Positions 49,514-59,668 are shown, counted from the first letter of the stretch. The stretch is DNA of 64,000 nt from Stutzerimonas stutzeri (GCA_019056435.1 CP077641.1:3968001-4032000), one strand, 5' to 3'. Notes: a model not told the origin generated them from the letters alone. Program-made: numbers and translations.

Positions 49514-50602
49514 ATGAAACCATTATTTGCTCTCGCGTTCTCTTCAGTGCTGGTGCTGCAGGGATGCGTATTCGCACCCGGCCAATATCTCGATCCGGAC
49601 GTTTTCAAAGACGGCGCGGAAATGGAAGATGGCAACGTCCAGCTGCTTCGCATCACCCCCGATATGCTCAAGGGCGACCTGTCGTCCGACATGGGCACTT
49701 CGAGCAAGCAGGAACTGCTGGACTACAAACCCGAGGCCTACCGTATCGGTGCCAACGATCTGCTCTACATCACCGTGTGGGATCACCCGGAGCTGACCGC
49801 GCCATCCGGCCCGCAGCAGCAGATCGACGCCAACGGCCGCCTGGTTCGCCCTGACGGCACCCTGTTCTACCCCTACATCGGCAATGTTCAGGCCGCAGGC
49901 CGCACGATCGAAGACCTGCGTACAGAAATCGCTCGCCGCCTCGCCAACTACGTCGACAGCCCTCAGGTAGACGTCAGCCTGCTGCGTTTCGGCAGTCAGC
50001 GCGTCGTGCTGTCCGGCGCATTCAACACCGCTGGCGAAGTTCCGGTCACCACCGCCCCGATGACCATCGTTCAAGCGATCGGCCAGGCTGGCGTGGATAC
50101 CGACACCGCTGACCTGTCCGGTCTGATGCTCAAGCGCGATGGCCGTGAATACATGATCAACCTGGACGACATGAATCGCCCGGACTCCTGGCTGCACCAG
50201 GTCTACCTGAAGGACGGCGATCAGCTGCACCTGCCCTATAACGACCAGAAGAAAATCTACGTCCTGGGCGAAGTGATCCAACCGCAGGCGCTGAGCTTCA
50301 AGACGACCAGCTACAACCTGATGGACGCGATCGGTACGGCTGGCGGCATCCGCCAGGAAACCGCTGATGCCGAAGCGGTCTACGTGATCCGTGGCGCCGA
50401 GAACATCGCCACGGAACAGGCCAAGGTATTCCAGCTCAACGCCACCTCGCCGACGGCCTTCGCCCTGGCCAAGAGCTTCCCGCTCCAGCCGCAGGACGTA
50501 GTGTTCGTGGGGCCAGCCGGTATCACTCGCTGGAACCGCTTCATCAGCCAGCTGCTGCCGTCCGCCTCGGTGGTCGGTGTTGGCGCCGCGTTCAACCGCT
50601 GA
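49514..50602 (+). CDS. wza: Outer-membrane polysaccharide export lipoprotein Wza
   Basis: This 362-residue lipoprotein forms the outer-membrane export channel for the exopolysaccharide. The lipobox is LQGC, so the mature protein starts at Cys18. The PES domain follows (YRIGANDLLYITVWDHPEL, then DGTLFYPYIGNVQAAGRTIEDL), and two SLBB domains (VVLSGAFNTAGEVPVT and KIYVLGEVIQPQALSF). The C-terminal amphipathic helix (RWNRFISQLLPSASVVGVGAA) forms the membrane pore. It closes the locus, 326 bases after rmd. Confidence 0.94.
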   Translation: MKPLFALAFSSVLVLQGCVFAPGQYLDPDVFKDGAEMEDGNVQLLRITPDMLKGDLSSDMGTSSKQELLDYKPEAYRIGANDLLYITVWDHPELTAPSGPQQQIDANGRLVRPDGTLFYPYIGNVQAAGRTIEDLRTEIARRLANYVDSPQVDVSLLRFGSQRVVLSGAFNTAGEVPVTTAPMTIVQAIGQAGVDTDTADLSGLMLKRDGREYMINLDDMNRPDSWLHQVYLKDGDQLHLPYNDQKKIYVLGEVIQPQALSFKTTSYNLMDAIGTAGGIRQETADAEAVYVIRGAENIATEQAKVFQLNATSPTAFALAKSFPLQPQDVVFVGPAGITRWNRFISQLLPSASVVGVGAAFNR

Positions 50603-50637
50603 TAGCCCTGGCGGCCTGACAGCAGGCTGACCGTCGA

Positions 50638-50673
50638 AACCGCAGCGTGCCCCGGGCCGCTGCGGTTTTTTTT
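50638..50673 (+). terminator. Strong intrinsic terminator after wza
   Basis: A perfect 10-base-pair stem (50638-50647 and 50658-50667) with a 10-base loop is followed by a run of eight T (50666-50673). It ends transcription of the EPS locus. Confidence 0.9.
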
Positions 50674-50705
50674 ATGCCCGCGCTAGCTGGCACCGGCGTG
50701 TTCTG

Positions 50706-50897
50706 TCACTCGGTCGGAATGGTCGGGTCGTCCTCGAACAGGTCGATGTCCTCGTCGGTCAAGCCCGCATCGTTCGGGTCGGACATAGGCGTGTCATCGA
50801 TGCTGGCTCCGTCCGGGTCGCCTGGAAGCGTTTCGCCCACCTCTCCGTCATTCGCCGCCTGCAATGTCATCGCCACGGCTGTCATCTCGTCTCGCAT
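50706..50897 (-). CDS. Small acidic hypothetical protein
   Basis: This frame gives 63 residues, strongly acidic in its second half (SDPNDAGLTDEDIDLFEDD), with no membrane segment. GAGAGGTGAG lies just upstream of the start. It faces the EPS terminator from the other side. I do not recognise it; the acidic composition and ribosome binding site make coding plausible. Confidence 0.5.
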   Translation of the reverse strand: MRDEMTAVAMTLQAANDGEVGETLPGDPDGASIDDTPMSDPNDAGLTDEDIDLFEDDPTIPTE

Positions 50898-51161
50898 ATC
50901 TCACCTCTCGGCAGGGCCCCAATGGCCCATGGAGTTGAGACAACATGCGCTCGCACCCGGACCAGACCGTCGGTCTGCATCCACCCGTTACAACTCTCGA
51001 CAGGATCGCGCACCGCCGAAGCGATGGAATTAAGCGCAGGCAGGGACGACTGGTTAACACTTTCCTCGCCTGAGCCCCGACGGGCGGTGACAGTGATCAA
51101 CCGCGGACGCATCATGCCGGAATCGTTTTAGCCGCTCATACCCGAGGTCTCTAAGCCCCGC

Positions 51162-51956
51162 ATGGCCCCGCACCCGCCCTCGCACGTGCTCGATTCCGCC
51201 GGGCTGACCTCGCCCGGACGCAAGCGAGACCATAACGAAGACGCCCTGCTCTGCTGCCCCGCGCTCGGACTCTGGGCGGTCGCCGACGGCATGGGTGGCC
51301 ACCAGCTCGGCGAGGTCGCAAGCGCCGTCGCGCTGGCAGCGTTGCAGCAGGCTGTCGCCGCGGGCAATGATCTGCGCTCGGCCGTCCAGGCAGCCAATCA
51401 CGCCGTGCGTACCGCGGCGGCACTGCCCGGCATGGGGACCACGATCGTCACCGTGCTCTTCGATGGCGCCGAGTTCGAACTGGCCTGGGTGGGCGACAGC
51501 CGTGCCTATCGAGTGAATTCCGCTGGGATCCTGCCGCTGAGCCGCGACCACAGCTGGGTCCAGGCAATGATCGACGCCGGTGAGATGCGTCCCGACGAAG
51601 CCACCCGCCATGGCTGGCGCAACGTGATCCTGCAATGCCTCGGGCGGGACGAAGCGCCGGAGATCGGCCTGCTGACCGGAACGTTGCAGCCGGGTGAGCT
51701 CCTGCTGCTCTGCAGCGATGGCCTCAACGGCGAACTGACCGACGATGAGATCCATCGGCTGTGCGTCGAAGCCGACACGCTCGAACAGCTCGTCGAGCGG
51801 CTCGTCGCCGAAGCCAACACCCGCGGTGGACGAGACAACATCACCTGCATCGTGCTTGGGCGTTCGCTGACCGATCAGGTCACACCATCACTCGGGCAGC
51901 GTGTCCTGCACATGCTGTCGAAACCCTTCAAATCCCTGGTAGGCCGAGCGTCATGA
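51162..51956 (+). CDS. PP2C-family Ser/Thr phosphatase (Stp1 type)
   Basis: This is a 264-residue PPM phosphatase. The metal-binding aspartates are in RDHNEDALL, AVADGMGGH, LLCSDGLNGELTDDEI and GGRDNITCIVL, and VGDSRAYRV is also typical. It should dephosphorylate the kinase encoded directly downstream, whose start overlaps its stop as ATGA. Stp1-type enzymes are known from type VI secretion loci, but no other such gene is here. The start lacks a clear ribosome binding site. Confidence 0.93.
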   Translation: MAPHPPSHVLDSAGLTSPGRKRDHNEDALLCCPALGLWAVADGMGGHQLGEVASAVALAALQQAVAAGNDLRSAVQAANHAVRTAAALPGMGTTIVTVLFDGAEFELAWVGDSRAYRVNSAGILPLSRDHSWVQAMIDAGEMRPDEATRHGWRNVILQCLGRDEAPEIGLLTGTLQPGELLLLCSDGLNGELTDDEIHRLCVEADTLEQLVERLVAEANTRGGRDNITCIVLGRSLTDQVTPSLGQRVLHMLSKPFKSLVGRAS

Positions 51957-53504
51957 CGGAGCGGATGTTGGAAGTACCCGGCTATCGCTTGCACAAGCGC
52001 CTGGGCAAGGGCGGCATGGCCGAGGTGTATCTCGCGACCCAGTTGTCGCTGGATCGGGAAGTGGCACTGAAAATCCTCCTCGCTACCGACGACGAGGCCT
52101 TCGTCGAGCGCTTCATACAGGAAGGGCATATCGTCGCTTCCCTTGCGTCACCCCGCGATCATCACCATCCATGACATCGGCCAGATCGCTGACGGGCGCC
52201 ATTATCTGGCCATGGAATACATCGGCGGCGGTGACCTGGCTCAGTATCGCGGCACCGTCATGTCGCCGTCCCGAGCCTTGGATATCGTTCGCCAGTTGGC
52301 CGGCGGGCTGGCGGTCGTTCACGACAATGGCCTGGTGCACCGCGACGTCAAGCCAGCCAATGTGCTGTTTCGCGACGACGGTAGCGTCGTGCTGACCGAC
52401 TTCGGCGTGGCCAAGGCGGTCGAGCTGGACAACGAACTCACCCATTTCGGCATCGCGGTCGGTAGCCCGGCCTACAGTAGCCCGGAACAGGCGCAGTGCC
52501 AGCCGCTCGATGCGCGGAGCGACATCTACAGCCTTGGCGTCATTCTCGGCGAGATGCTGCTAGGCACGAACGTGTTCAGGGCCGCCAGCTATCCGCAAAC
52601 GGTGCTCAATCACCTTCAGCTGCCTCCGCCCGAGCTTCCACCAGCACTTGCGCCTTATCAGACCCTGATCGATCGCATGCTGGCCAAACGCCGCGAAGAC
52701 CGGTTCGCCAATTGCCGTCAGCTTCTGGCGGCCATCGAGACACTTACCGAACCGGACATGGACATGACCCGCATCGCGCCGGCGCTGGATCTGTCTCGGC
52801 AGGCCCGCCCCCCATCTGGCCCAGGCAGACGCCGCCGCTGGGTGATCCCGGCCGTCGCCGCCGTGCTGCTGATCGCGCTGGCCGTCGGCGGGCAGCAATG
52901 GTATCGACACCAGCAGATCCACGACTTCCTCGCCCGAGCCGAGGTACGCCTGGCCGAGGGAAGCCTGACGAGCCCGGTCGACGACAACGCCGATCACTAC
53001 TTTCGCGAAGCCCTGCGCCTGGATCCGGACAATGCTCAGGGCCTGGACGGTCTACGGCGTGTCCTCGATGCGCGCATTCAGGGCTATCTGCGGCTGGCCG
53101 AACAGCGGCTGACAGAGGACCAATTGCTGCTGCCAGCCGAAGACAGCGCCGTGCATTACTACCGGCAAGTGCTGGGCTGGGTACCCGAACACGCGGCCGC
53201 GCTGGACGGCATCCAGCGGGTGCTGCAGCGCTACGCGGCGCTCAGCGAGGCGGCGTTCGGCCGGCGCGAATATGCGCTGGCACTCGAATACATTCAGCAG
53301 GGGCTCGAGGTTGCGCCGGATGACCCCACCTTGTTGGCCCTGCGTGACGACCACCCACGGCGTGTCGCCAGTGCGCGCGCCGCCCGGGCGCCCGTGCGAA
53401 CGCAAGTGGCTGCGCCGGCCCGAACCGCGCGCTCGGCCGACGCACCGGCGCAGGCTTCGGCCAACCCCGTCAAGCGGCTCTGGAATCGAATATTCAAGCA
53501 ATGA
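51953..53504 (+). CDS. Transmembrane Ser/Thr protein kinase (single-base frameshift)
   Basis: This is a eukaryote-like (Hanks) kinase. It has the Gly-rich loop LGKGGMAEVYLA, the ATP lysine Lys40 in VALKIL, the catalytic loop HRDVKPANVLF (Asp131), DFG at 149-151, then SPAYSSPEQAQ. A membrane helix (residues about 296-313) separates the kinase from a repeat-containing extracytoplasmic part of about 170 residues that looks TPR-like (three similar segments with LRLDPDNAQGLDGL). One extra T at 52143-52144 breaks the frame inside the N-lobe; without it HIVASLRHPAIITIHDIG is continuous and the protein is 516 residues. As written the open frame starts at a spurious TTG and lacks Lys40. Confidence 0.92.
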
Positions 53505-53557
53505 CGACCCGACCCGCTCAGGGTTTGGTCACGCCATCAGCACAAGGTAAGGCACAG

Positions 53558-54406
53558 ATGCTCAGGATCCACTTCGCTGACAACCGACAGGCCCCGGTCT
53601 GGCTTGCGGATGAACACTTCACCTTCGGCGCGGATGCGACGAACGATCTGGTCCTCAAGGATGCGGACGTCGCCGCCTTCCACGCCGAGCTGCGCCAGGA
53701 GAATCGCTTCTACTACCTCACCGATCTTGGTACCGCGGGCGGTACCTTCGTCAATGAGGAGCGGATCGGCGAGCGCTATCAGATCCGTTCCGGTGACCGA
53801 GTGCGCCTGGGATCGGTGGAGCTGCAGATCCTCGACCCCGCCAAGGTGGGCGCCAGGACCGGGCAAGCACCGCGCTGGTTGCTGCAGGTATTGCAAGGCG
53901 AAAACCAGGGTCACAAGTACCACATCACCGGATCCATGACCTTCGGCCGCTCGGTCAAATGCGAACTCTGCTTCAGCGACCCTGAACTATCGCGCCGGCA
54001 CGCCGAGTTCTTCCTCAAGGGTGATGTGCTGGAAGTGAAGGATCTCGCATCGGCCAATGGCCTCAAGGTCAACCACGAGCGTGTTACCACGGCCGTGCTG
54101 CAGCCGGGCGACCAGGTACAGCTCGGAAGCACCACGCTATTGGTCATCGGTCCGAAAGTGTCGGTGACCGAGGCGATTGACGAAGACGCCACCGTTTTCA
54201 TGGCCGCCTCGGAGCTGCCGCCCATCACGGCGCCGTCGCCCGCCCCGAAGCCGTCGCAGCCACGCCCCGCGAGCCCGAACCCGCTCAAGCCCGCCATTGC
54301 CAATGCTCCGGTTCAGGCCGTGCCCGCCAGTTCGCGGCGCAACGCCATCCTGGTTGCGGTGCTGATCGTCGCCGCCGGAGTTGCACTGGCTCAGCAGTTC
54401 CTCTGA
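53558..54406 (+). CDS. Tandem FHA-domain protein with C-terminal membrane anchor
   Basis: This is a phosphothreonine-reader partner of the kinase. FHA1 covers residues about 1-93 and FHA2 about 107-199; a Pro-rich linker and one helix (264-281) follow. FHA2 keeps the binding residues (TFGRS, SRRHAEF, SANGLKVN), but FHA1 has FGAD in place of the GR motif and AAFHAEL in place of SxxH, so it may not bind phosphothreonine. ATG at 53558 was chosen because AAGGTAAGG precedes it and the FHA fold starts there; an earlier ATG at 53501 overlaps the kinase stop. Confidence 0.88.
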   Translation: MLRIHFADNRQAPVWLADEHFTFGADATNDLVLKDADVAAFHAELRQENRFYYLTDLGTAGGTFVNEERIGERYQIRSGDRVRLGSVELQILDPAKVGARTGQAPRWLLQVLQGENQGHKYHITGSMTFGRSVKCELCFSDPELSRRHAEFFLKGDVLEVKDLASANGLKVNHERVTTAVLQPGDQVQLGSTTLLVIGPKVSVTEAIDEDATVFMAASELPPITAPSPAPKPSQPRPASPNPLKPAIANAPVQAVPASSRRNAILVAVLIVAAGVALAQQFL

Positions 54407-54428
54407 GCCCTTTCTCAGCCCATGCGCC

Positions 54429-55667
54429 CTACTCGCCCAGACGCTGCGGCCGTCCCAGCAGGTAGCCCTGGGCCTTGACGACATTGAGCTGGCGTAGCGC
54501 GGCCAGTTCGTCGTCTGTCTCGACGCCTTCGGCAATGATTCGGCACCCTATCTCTTCGGCGAACCGGATCAAGGCTGCTGCCAGGGCGCGAGAATGGGTA
54601 TCGGAGTCAATATTGGTGATCAGGCTGCGGTCCAGCTTGATCACATCCGGTCGCAGCTTGAGGATATGGCGAAAGCTGGCGTAGCCCGCGCCGGCATCGT
54701 CCACGGCCAGGCGCAGGCCGCGTCTGCGCAGCGGCTCCAAGGTCGAGGCGATCACAGCGTAGTCCTCGATGGAGCTGTGTTCGGTGACTTCCAGCATCAG
54801 CCGTTCGAGCGGGTAACGGGACAACAGCTTGACCACGCTGCCGTCCAGGATCGCCGCCGGGCAGGCATTCAGCGACAGATAGACATCCGCTTCGATGCGT
54901 TGCAGGCCCCGCAGCGCCTCTTCCAGCACAGCGATCTCCAGCACCGAGCGCAATCCGACCGCGCCCGCCTCGTCGAACCAGCGATCCGGGGCGCGATAGG
55001 GTTCGGGATGAAAGCGCGCCAATGCCTCGTACCCTACGATGCGCTGATCGATCAGATGGACGATCGGCTGGTACAGGGTGTGGTAGGCCCGCTCGGTCAG
55101 CACATGCGAGATACGGGTCAGCCGCTCCTCGAACACCTTCTCGCTGGCGGCATGGCGCTCCAGTAGCCGGCCCGCGAACCGCGCGAACAGATGCAGGGTG
55201 TTGACATCGTAGTCGCGCAGCGTGTCGTCGGGCTCGGTGCTGAAACAGCAAAAGGTGCCGTAGAGGGTGCCATCGCTGAAGCGGATTGGCACGCTGAGGT
55301 GAGCGCCGACGGGCAGCTCCCGCGTGATCGGCAACGACAGCGCCTCACGCAGCTCGGTCGCATCGCGAATCAGCGACGGTAAACGACCATCGACCACGCG
55401 CTGACAATAGCTGTCCGCCAGTGGACCGGAATCGCCCGGCTTGAGCGGAAGCGCGCGAATCTGCCCTTCGATGTAGCGGAACACCCGTTGGCCTTCGCGG
55501 AACTGACTGATGAACGCCACCTCCATGCGCAAATGCGACTTCACCGACCGCAACGCTTCGGACAGCATCTCGCCGACCGAAAGCTGGCTGGCATCCAGAC
55601 GAGCCAGTGCGGACGCGGGATCGTTGCTCAAATTGGATAGGAGTTCGTCGGTGCGAGCGTTCGACAT
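54429..55667 (-). CDS. GAF-EAL protein, probable c-di-GMP phosphodiesterase
   Basis: This is a 412-residue cytoplasmic protein with a GAF sensor domain (residues about 30-170) and an EAL domain (about 190-410). The catalytic residues are present: EALAR for E-x-L-x-R, the Asn in YLSLNACP, Glu in EVTEHSS, the DDAGAGYAS double Asp, Lys in DVIKLDRSL and EGVET. It should hydrolyse c-di-GMP. The start at 55667 has GGGAG 6 bases upstream, better than the ATG at 55673. It runs convergently into the FHA gene. Confidence 0.92.
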   Translation of the reverse strand: MSNARTDELLSNLSNDPASALARLDASQLSVGEMLSEALRSVKSHLRMEVAFISQFREGQRVFRYIEGQIRALPLKPGDSGPLADSYCQRVVDGRLPSLIRDATELREALSLPITRELPVGAHLSVPIRFSDGTLYGTFCCFSTEPDDTLRDYDVNTLHLFARFAGRLLERHAASEKVFEERLTRISHVLTERAYHTLYQPIVHLIDQRIVGYEALARFHPEPYRAPDRWFDEAGAVGLRSVLEIAVLEEALRGLQRIEADVYLSLNACPAAILDGSVVKLLSRYPLERLMLEVTEHSSIEDYAVIASTLEPLRRRGLRLAVDDAGAGYASFRHILKLRPDVIKLDRSLITNIDSDTHSRALAAALIRFAEEIGCRIIAEGVETDDELAALRQLNVVKAQGYLLGRPQRLGE

Positions 55668-55837
55668 TGGCATCTCCCGGCAATCTCATGCGTTCTTCTG
55701 AGCGTAGCCACGACCTGTCAGGCAGTTACCCGGCATGGATAACAGGTAGACAACCGGTTGCCTGCCAGTGCACAACCGGGGCTCGTCCATGACAAGGTGC
55801 TATAGGAAAGTCCGGCGCTACCCATCGCCCATTACCT

Positions 55838-56860
55838 TCAGCCCAGCTCGATGCAGTTGCGGCCATTGGCCTTGGCTCGGTAGAGGGCGCTGTCGGCACG
55901 ATGGATGGCCTGAGCCAGGGTCTCATCCCGCATCTTGAGCGTTACGCCCAGACTGATGGTCATGCTCAGGGAAACGCCTGCACACAATAGGGGCGTTTCC
56001 ACGATCGCCTGTCGCGCACGCCTGGCGAGCTGAGCCAACTCCTCGCGCTGATTGACCAGCACCAGAATAAGGAACTCCTCACCGCCCAACCGCACCAGGA
56101 TGTCGTCGGCACGCAGGGTGGCCTTGAGCCGGCGCGCCGTCTGGACGATCGCCTGATCGCCGACGGCATGGCCATGGCGGTCATTGACTGACTTGAAGTG
56201 ATCGAGATCGCCGTAGAGCACGCCCACCTTGGTGTCGTTCGCCAGTGCCGCCTTTTCCAGCGCCTGGCCGAAATACTCCAAACCCTGGCGATTCCAGGCC
56301 TGAGTCAGCGGATCGGTCATCGCCCGGTGGCGTTCGGCATCGAGCGTCTGATACAGCGTGCGAATGTGTGTGCTCTGTACGCGATGCAGCACATGCCACT
56401 CGGCCAACGAGGCCAGATCGACAAGCATGCTGCGCTCGGCGTCGCTCAACTGCCTGGGTTCGGGATGCAGCAGGCACAGCGTGCCAATCGGAAAGCCATT
56501 CACGCGGATCGGATGGCCAGCATAGAGGCGGATGTAGGGCGGCGCGGTCACCAGCGGATTCGACAGAAATCGGGGGTCATCGAGCGTATCGGGCACCACC
56601 AGCGAGTGCCGCTGCAGGATGGTGTGGCTGCAAAACGCGATATCGCGAGAGGTCTCGCTCAGGGGCATGCCGGTACGGGCCTTGAACCACTGCCGGTCGC
56701 GGTCGATCAGGCTGATCAGCACCGTCTCCACGCCGAACGCACTGCGCGCCACCCGGACCAGGGTGTCGAGGTACTCGTCGGCCGCCGTGTCGAGCAGGTT
56801 CAGGCAATCGAGGGTAAATTGCCGCAAAGCTTCGTCAGGATGAGGCGGCGCGATGATCAT
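55838..56860 (-). CDS. GAF-GGDEF protein, probable diguanylate cyclase
   Basis: This is a 340-residue protein with a GAF domain (about 20-165) and a GGDEF domain (about 180-338). The active site is GGEEF, and an inhibitory-site motif RADD lies five residues before it, so product inhibition is expected. YGDLDHFKSVND carries the metal-binding Asp. It should make c-di-GMP and lies 170 bases upstream of the phosphodiesterase in the same direction. The two proteins share the GAF type, so they may form an opposing pair. Confidence 0.93.
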   Translation of the reverse strand: MIIAPPHPDEALRQFTLDCLNLLDTAADEYLDTLVRVARSAFGVETVLISLIDRDRQWFKARTGMPLSETSRDIAFCSHTILQRHSLVVPDTLDDPRFLSNPLVTAPPYIRLYAGHPIRVNGFPIGTLCLLHPEPRQLSDAERSMLVDLASLAEWHVLHRVQSTHIRTLYQTLDAERHRAMTDPLTQAWNRQGLEYFGQALEKAALANDTKVGVLYGDLDHFKSVNDRHGHAVGDQAIVQTARRLKATLRADDILVRLGGEEFLILVLVNQREELAQLARRARQAIVETPLLCAGVSLSMTISLGVTLKMRDETLAQAIHRADSALYRAKANGRNCIELG

Positions 56861-57363
56861 GGCTGTACTTCACCAGGATGAAGAAACGGCAACCAGACAG
56901 CTGCCTTCGAAAGCGTGGCGAGACCACATTCCACAATCTAGTCGAGAATGGCCGGTCGTGCTGCCGCACGGCTTGCCAGAGCTGCCGGAGGACGGAGAAC
57001 GCCGCCGCGCCCGGCTCTCTTACCAAGCGACAAACAAGACGGGCGCTAATCGAACAGTTACCTCCTTTATCGCCCAGCCATGGTTACGGCCACCCGCCGG
57101 GTTGGCTTGATTGCAGTGGCCCACCGGAGCAGACAGGTGCCGGCCGATTTGCTGAGCTCGGCACGGCCACGAGCCGAGCACTACAAGTACAACAACAAAG
57201 GACACGCCCATCCTTGGATTGCCAAAGGCCCTGCTGGCCTGGTTTTTCGGCCAGTTGCCTGAGTCTGTCCGCGTTTGCCAAGAGGCAAGCGTGACGCTCA
57301 AGGTTCATCCCTTTCGCGCCCGCTCCTGCGCGTGATGCTCGCTTGGCCTGTTGATGACGGCAT
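56861..57363. other. 503-base gap without a supported gene
   Basis: No frame here has a ribosome binding site or recognisable product. Weak stems are visible: AGGCC/GGCCT at 57226-57240 followed by GGTTTTT (57241-57247), and TTGCC/GGCAA at 57275-57288. The first could be a plus-strand terminator. The rest shows nothing I can name. Confidence 0.5.
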
Positions 57364-59363
57364 TCATTCGAATGTGAGCTTGACGCCCGCGTAGAGCGTC
57401 CGCCCTGGGGCAGGCTCATAGTAACGGCCGAAGTTGTCGTTGATTCGCAGGTTGTCGTAGTAGTCACGGTCGAACAGGTTGTCGACGCCGACGTAGGGTT
57501 CCCAGCGCTGACCGCCCATGGACACCCGCCAACCCAGCCTTGCATTGGCTACCGCATACCCAGCGACGCGGTTTTCGTTGGCGTTGTCGGCGTACTGGTG
57601 ATCATGGACGTTCAGGTTCAGCCGCGCGTACCAGGCCTCGCGGTCGAAGCCTATTTCGGTGAACAGGCTCTGTCGCGGAATGCCGGCGATGCGATTGCCG
57701 TCGTACGCGTCGAAACGATCGAAGCGATAGTCGTTGTAGCTCCAGGCACCCGTCAGCTGCCAATACCGACCGAACAACCATTGCGCACTCAGTTCCACGC
57801 CATCGCGGCTGCTACGACCGGCATTGGTATAGAAGGTGCGCCCGTCCACCACCGGCACCAGCTCGTCTTCGATGCGCATGCTGTAGATCACGGCCTCGTA
57901 GCGCAATCCGGGCCACTCCCCTTTCAGGCCGATCTCGCGATTGGCTGCGCGCGCCGGCCCGAGGGAGGGATTGAAGCCACCACCGGCCGGGTTGGCCAAC
58001 TCGTTGATGGTCGGCGTCTCGAACGAGGTGGCGTAGCGCCCGTAGAGCACGTGGTGCTCATCCAGTTGCCGGCTCAGGCCGAGGCTGTAATTCCAGTCAT
58101 CCAGCGTGCGCCCACCGGAGGCATCCCCGTCGTCGAGGAAGCGGTCCTTGGCATCCAGTCGAACGCTGTCGTAGCGCAACCCGGTGGTCAGCAACCAGCC
58201 CTCGGCAAACGCCAGCTGATTTTTCGCAAAGACACCGCGGCTATCCGCCGACTCCCGTTGACGCTGCGTGAGCGCTCCGGTAATCCCGCCGTCCAGATTG
58301 TCGTGCCGGCTGCGCTCGTCGCGCTGGCTTTCCAGATCCAGGCCGACCGTCAGCTCATTAGGCAAGCCCGCCCACGCCTGGCGAAAGGTGCGTTGCAGAC
58401 CGATGCCGGCAAACCAGCGGTCATAACTCGTCTGCCCGTTGGACTGCAGCGGCAAGCGGTTGCCAAATTCGCGGCGGCCGTAATAGCCGCGTACCTGGTA
58501 GCTGTCATCGCCGGCCGCGTGCCCTCCCAGGCCAGTGACAGGCGCTGCTGGCGGATCCATTCATCCGAATCGAACTGAAGGCTCTGAGGACGCGCCTGGG
58601 AACGGTCCTCGCGGACCTGCGCGAGCGTCAGCGCGCCCGGGTCTTCGGCACGGTTGTCGATCGCATGGAGCGTCGCGCTCAAGGTTCCGGTTTCGCCCTG
58701 CCAGCGCACCTTGCCGGTGAGGTTGTTGGTTTCCGCCACGCCTTGTGGGCGATACCCCTCGAGCCGGGTACTGCTCACCGCCAGCAATCCACCCAAGGCA
58801 CCCACAGTGCCGCTGGTTTCCGCACGCGCCCGGCGATAACCCAGTTCGCCGCCTGTGAGTTCCACTTGCGTGCGTGGCGTCGCGCTCGGCTGACGGGTCT
58901 CGATGGACAGCACACCACCGGCGGCATTGCCATGAATGGTCGAAGCCGGCCCCCGGATCACCTCGACGCGCTCGACCAGCGAGGCATCCAGCCCATCCAT
59001 TTCCGTCTGCCCGTCGGGCATGGTCAGCGGTACGCCATCGACCAGCACCCGCACACCACGCACGCCGAAGCTGGAGCGCGCGCCGAAGCCACGGATCGAA
59101 AGCCGCATGCCTTGCGCCAGGTTGTAACGGCTCTGGGAAACGGTGCCGGGAATCGGGGCGAGAAAGCTGTCCAGAGTCAACAGCTGCTCGCCGGGCTGAT
59201 CCTCGGTTGCCCTGGCGCTGACGGCCATCGGCAGCGTGAACCAGTCGCTCTCGCTTCTCGGCGACGTCACCAGGAGGGGATCGAGCACCAGCGCATCGGT
59301 GGATTGCGCCGCTGCGGAGCCGGAGGCAATGGCGATCGCCCCGACGAGTGTCCTCTTGAACAT
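57364..59363 (-). CDS. TonB-dependent outer-membrane receptor (single-base frameshift)
   Basis: This is a 22-strand beta-barrel receptor for active uptake of an iron complex or other ligand. It has a signal peptide (residues 1-20), a TonB-box-like VLDPLLVTSPR, a plug domain (about 50-170 with IRGFGARSSFGVRGVRVLVDGVPLTMPDG and VERVEVIRGPASTIHGNAAGG), and a barrel ending in KLTFE, with the aromatic near the C-terminus. A base is missing near 58511-58520; restored, WEGTRAGDDSYQVRGYYGRREFG is continuous and the protein is 666 residues. As written it is split in the barrel. AAGGAA supports the start at 59363. The ligand is unknown. Confidence 0.9.
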
Positions 59364-59668
59364 CTGTGGTTCCTTCATCTGGCTGGCGACGAACGCCCTT
59401 TATTGTTCTGGCCCAGCGCCCTGGCTAGCGAACCCTAACGCCCCCTGCGGCGTCACGCCAAGCGTCGACATCGCAACGGCTTCCAGCGGACCCCGTGCCA
59501 GCCACTTTGTTCTGAACCGTGCGTAACAAGGCGCGAAGGCCAGACGCGCCAGATGACACGCGAGCCCTGGCGTAATAAACGGTAACCGGGTGCGGCATTC
59601 CAGCAATTGACAGTGCAGTGGAGGAATCCTAGCGTTCGCTGACGTTTACCTGCTGAACGGAGGCAATC
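59364..59668. other. Gap between the TonB receptor and a small protein gene
   Basis: The gap should hold divergent promoters. A plus-strand candidate is listed separately. No Fur-box-like sequence is seen on the receptor side. No gene is supported. Confidence 0.45.
59607..59635 (+). promoter_or_regulatory. Candidate promoter for the 58-residue protein gene
   Basis: A perfect TTGACA (59607-59612) is followed after 17 bases by TAGCGT (59630-59635), a poor -10 element. It ends 34 bases before the start codon. Confidence 0.4.

Noticed and set aside
51162..54406. A type VI secretion cluster remnant
   Set aside because: Kinase, phosphatase and FHA genes are present, but no Tss structural gene, Hcp, VgrG or ClpV is seen in the window.
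57020..57301. A 93-codon minus-strand frame in the gap before the TonB receptor
   Set aside because: It has no ribosome binding site, no recognisable motif and unlikely codon use.
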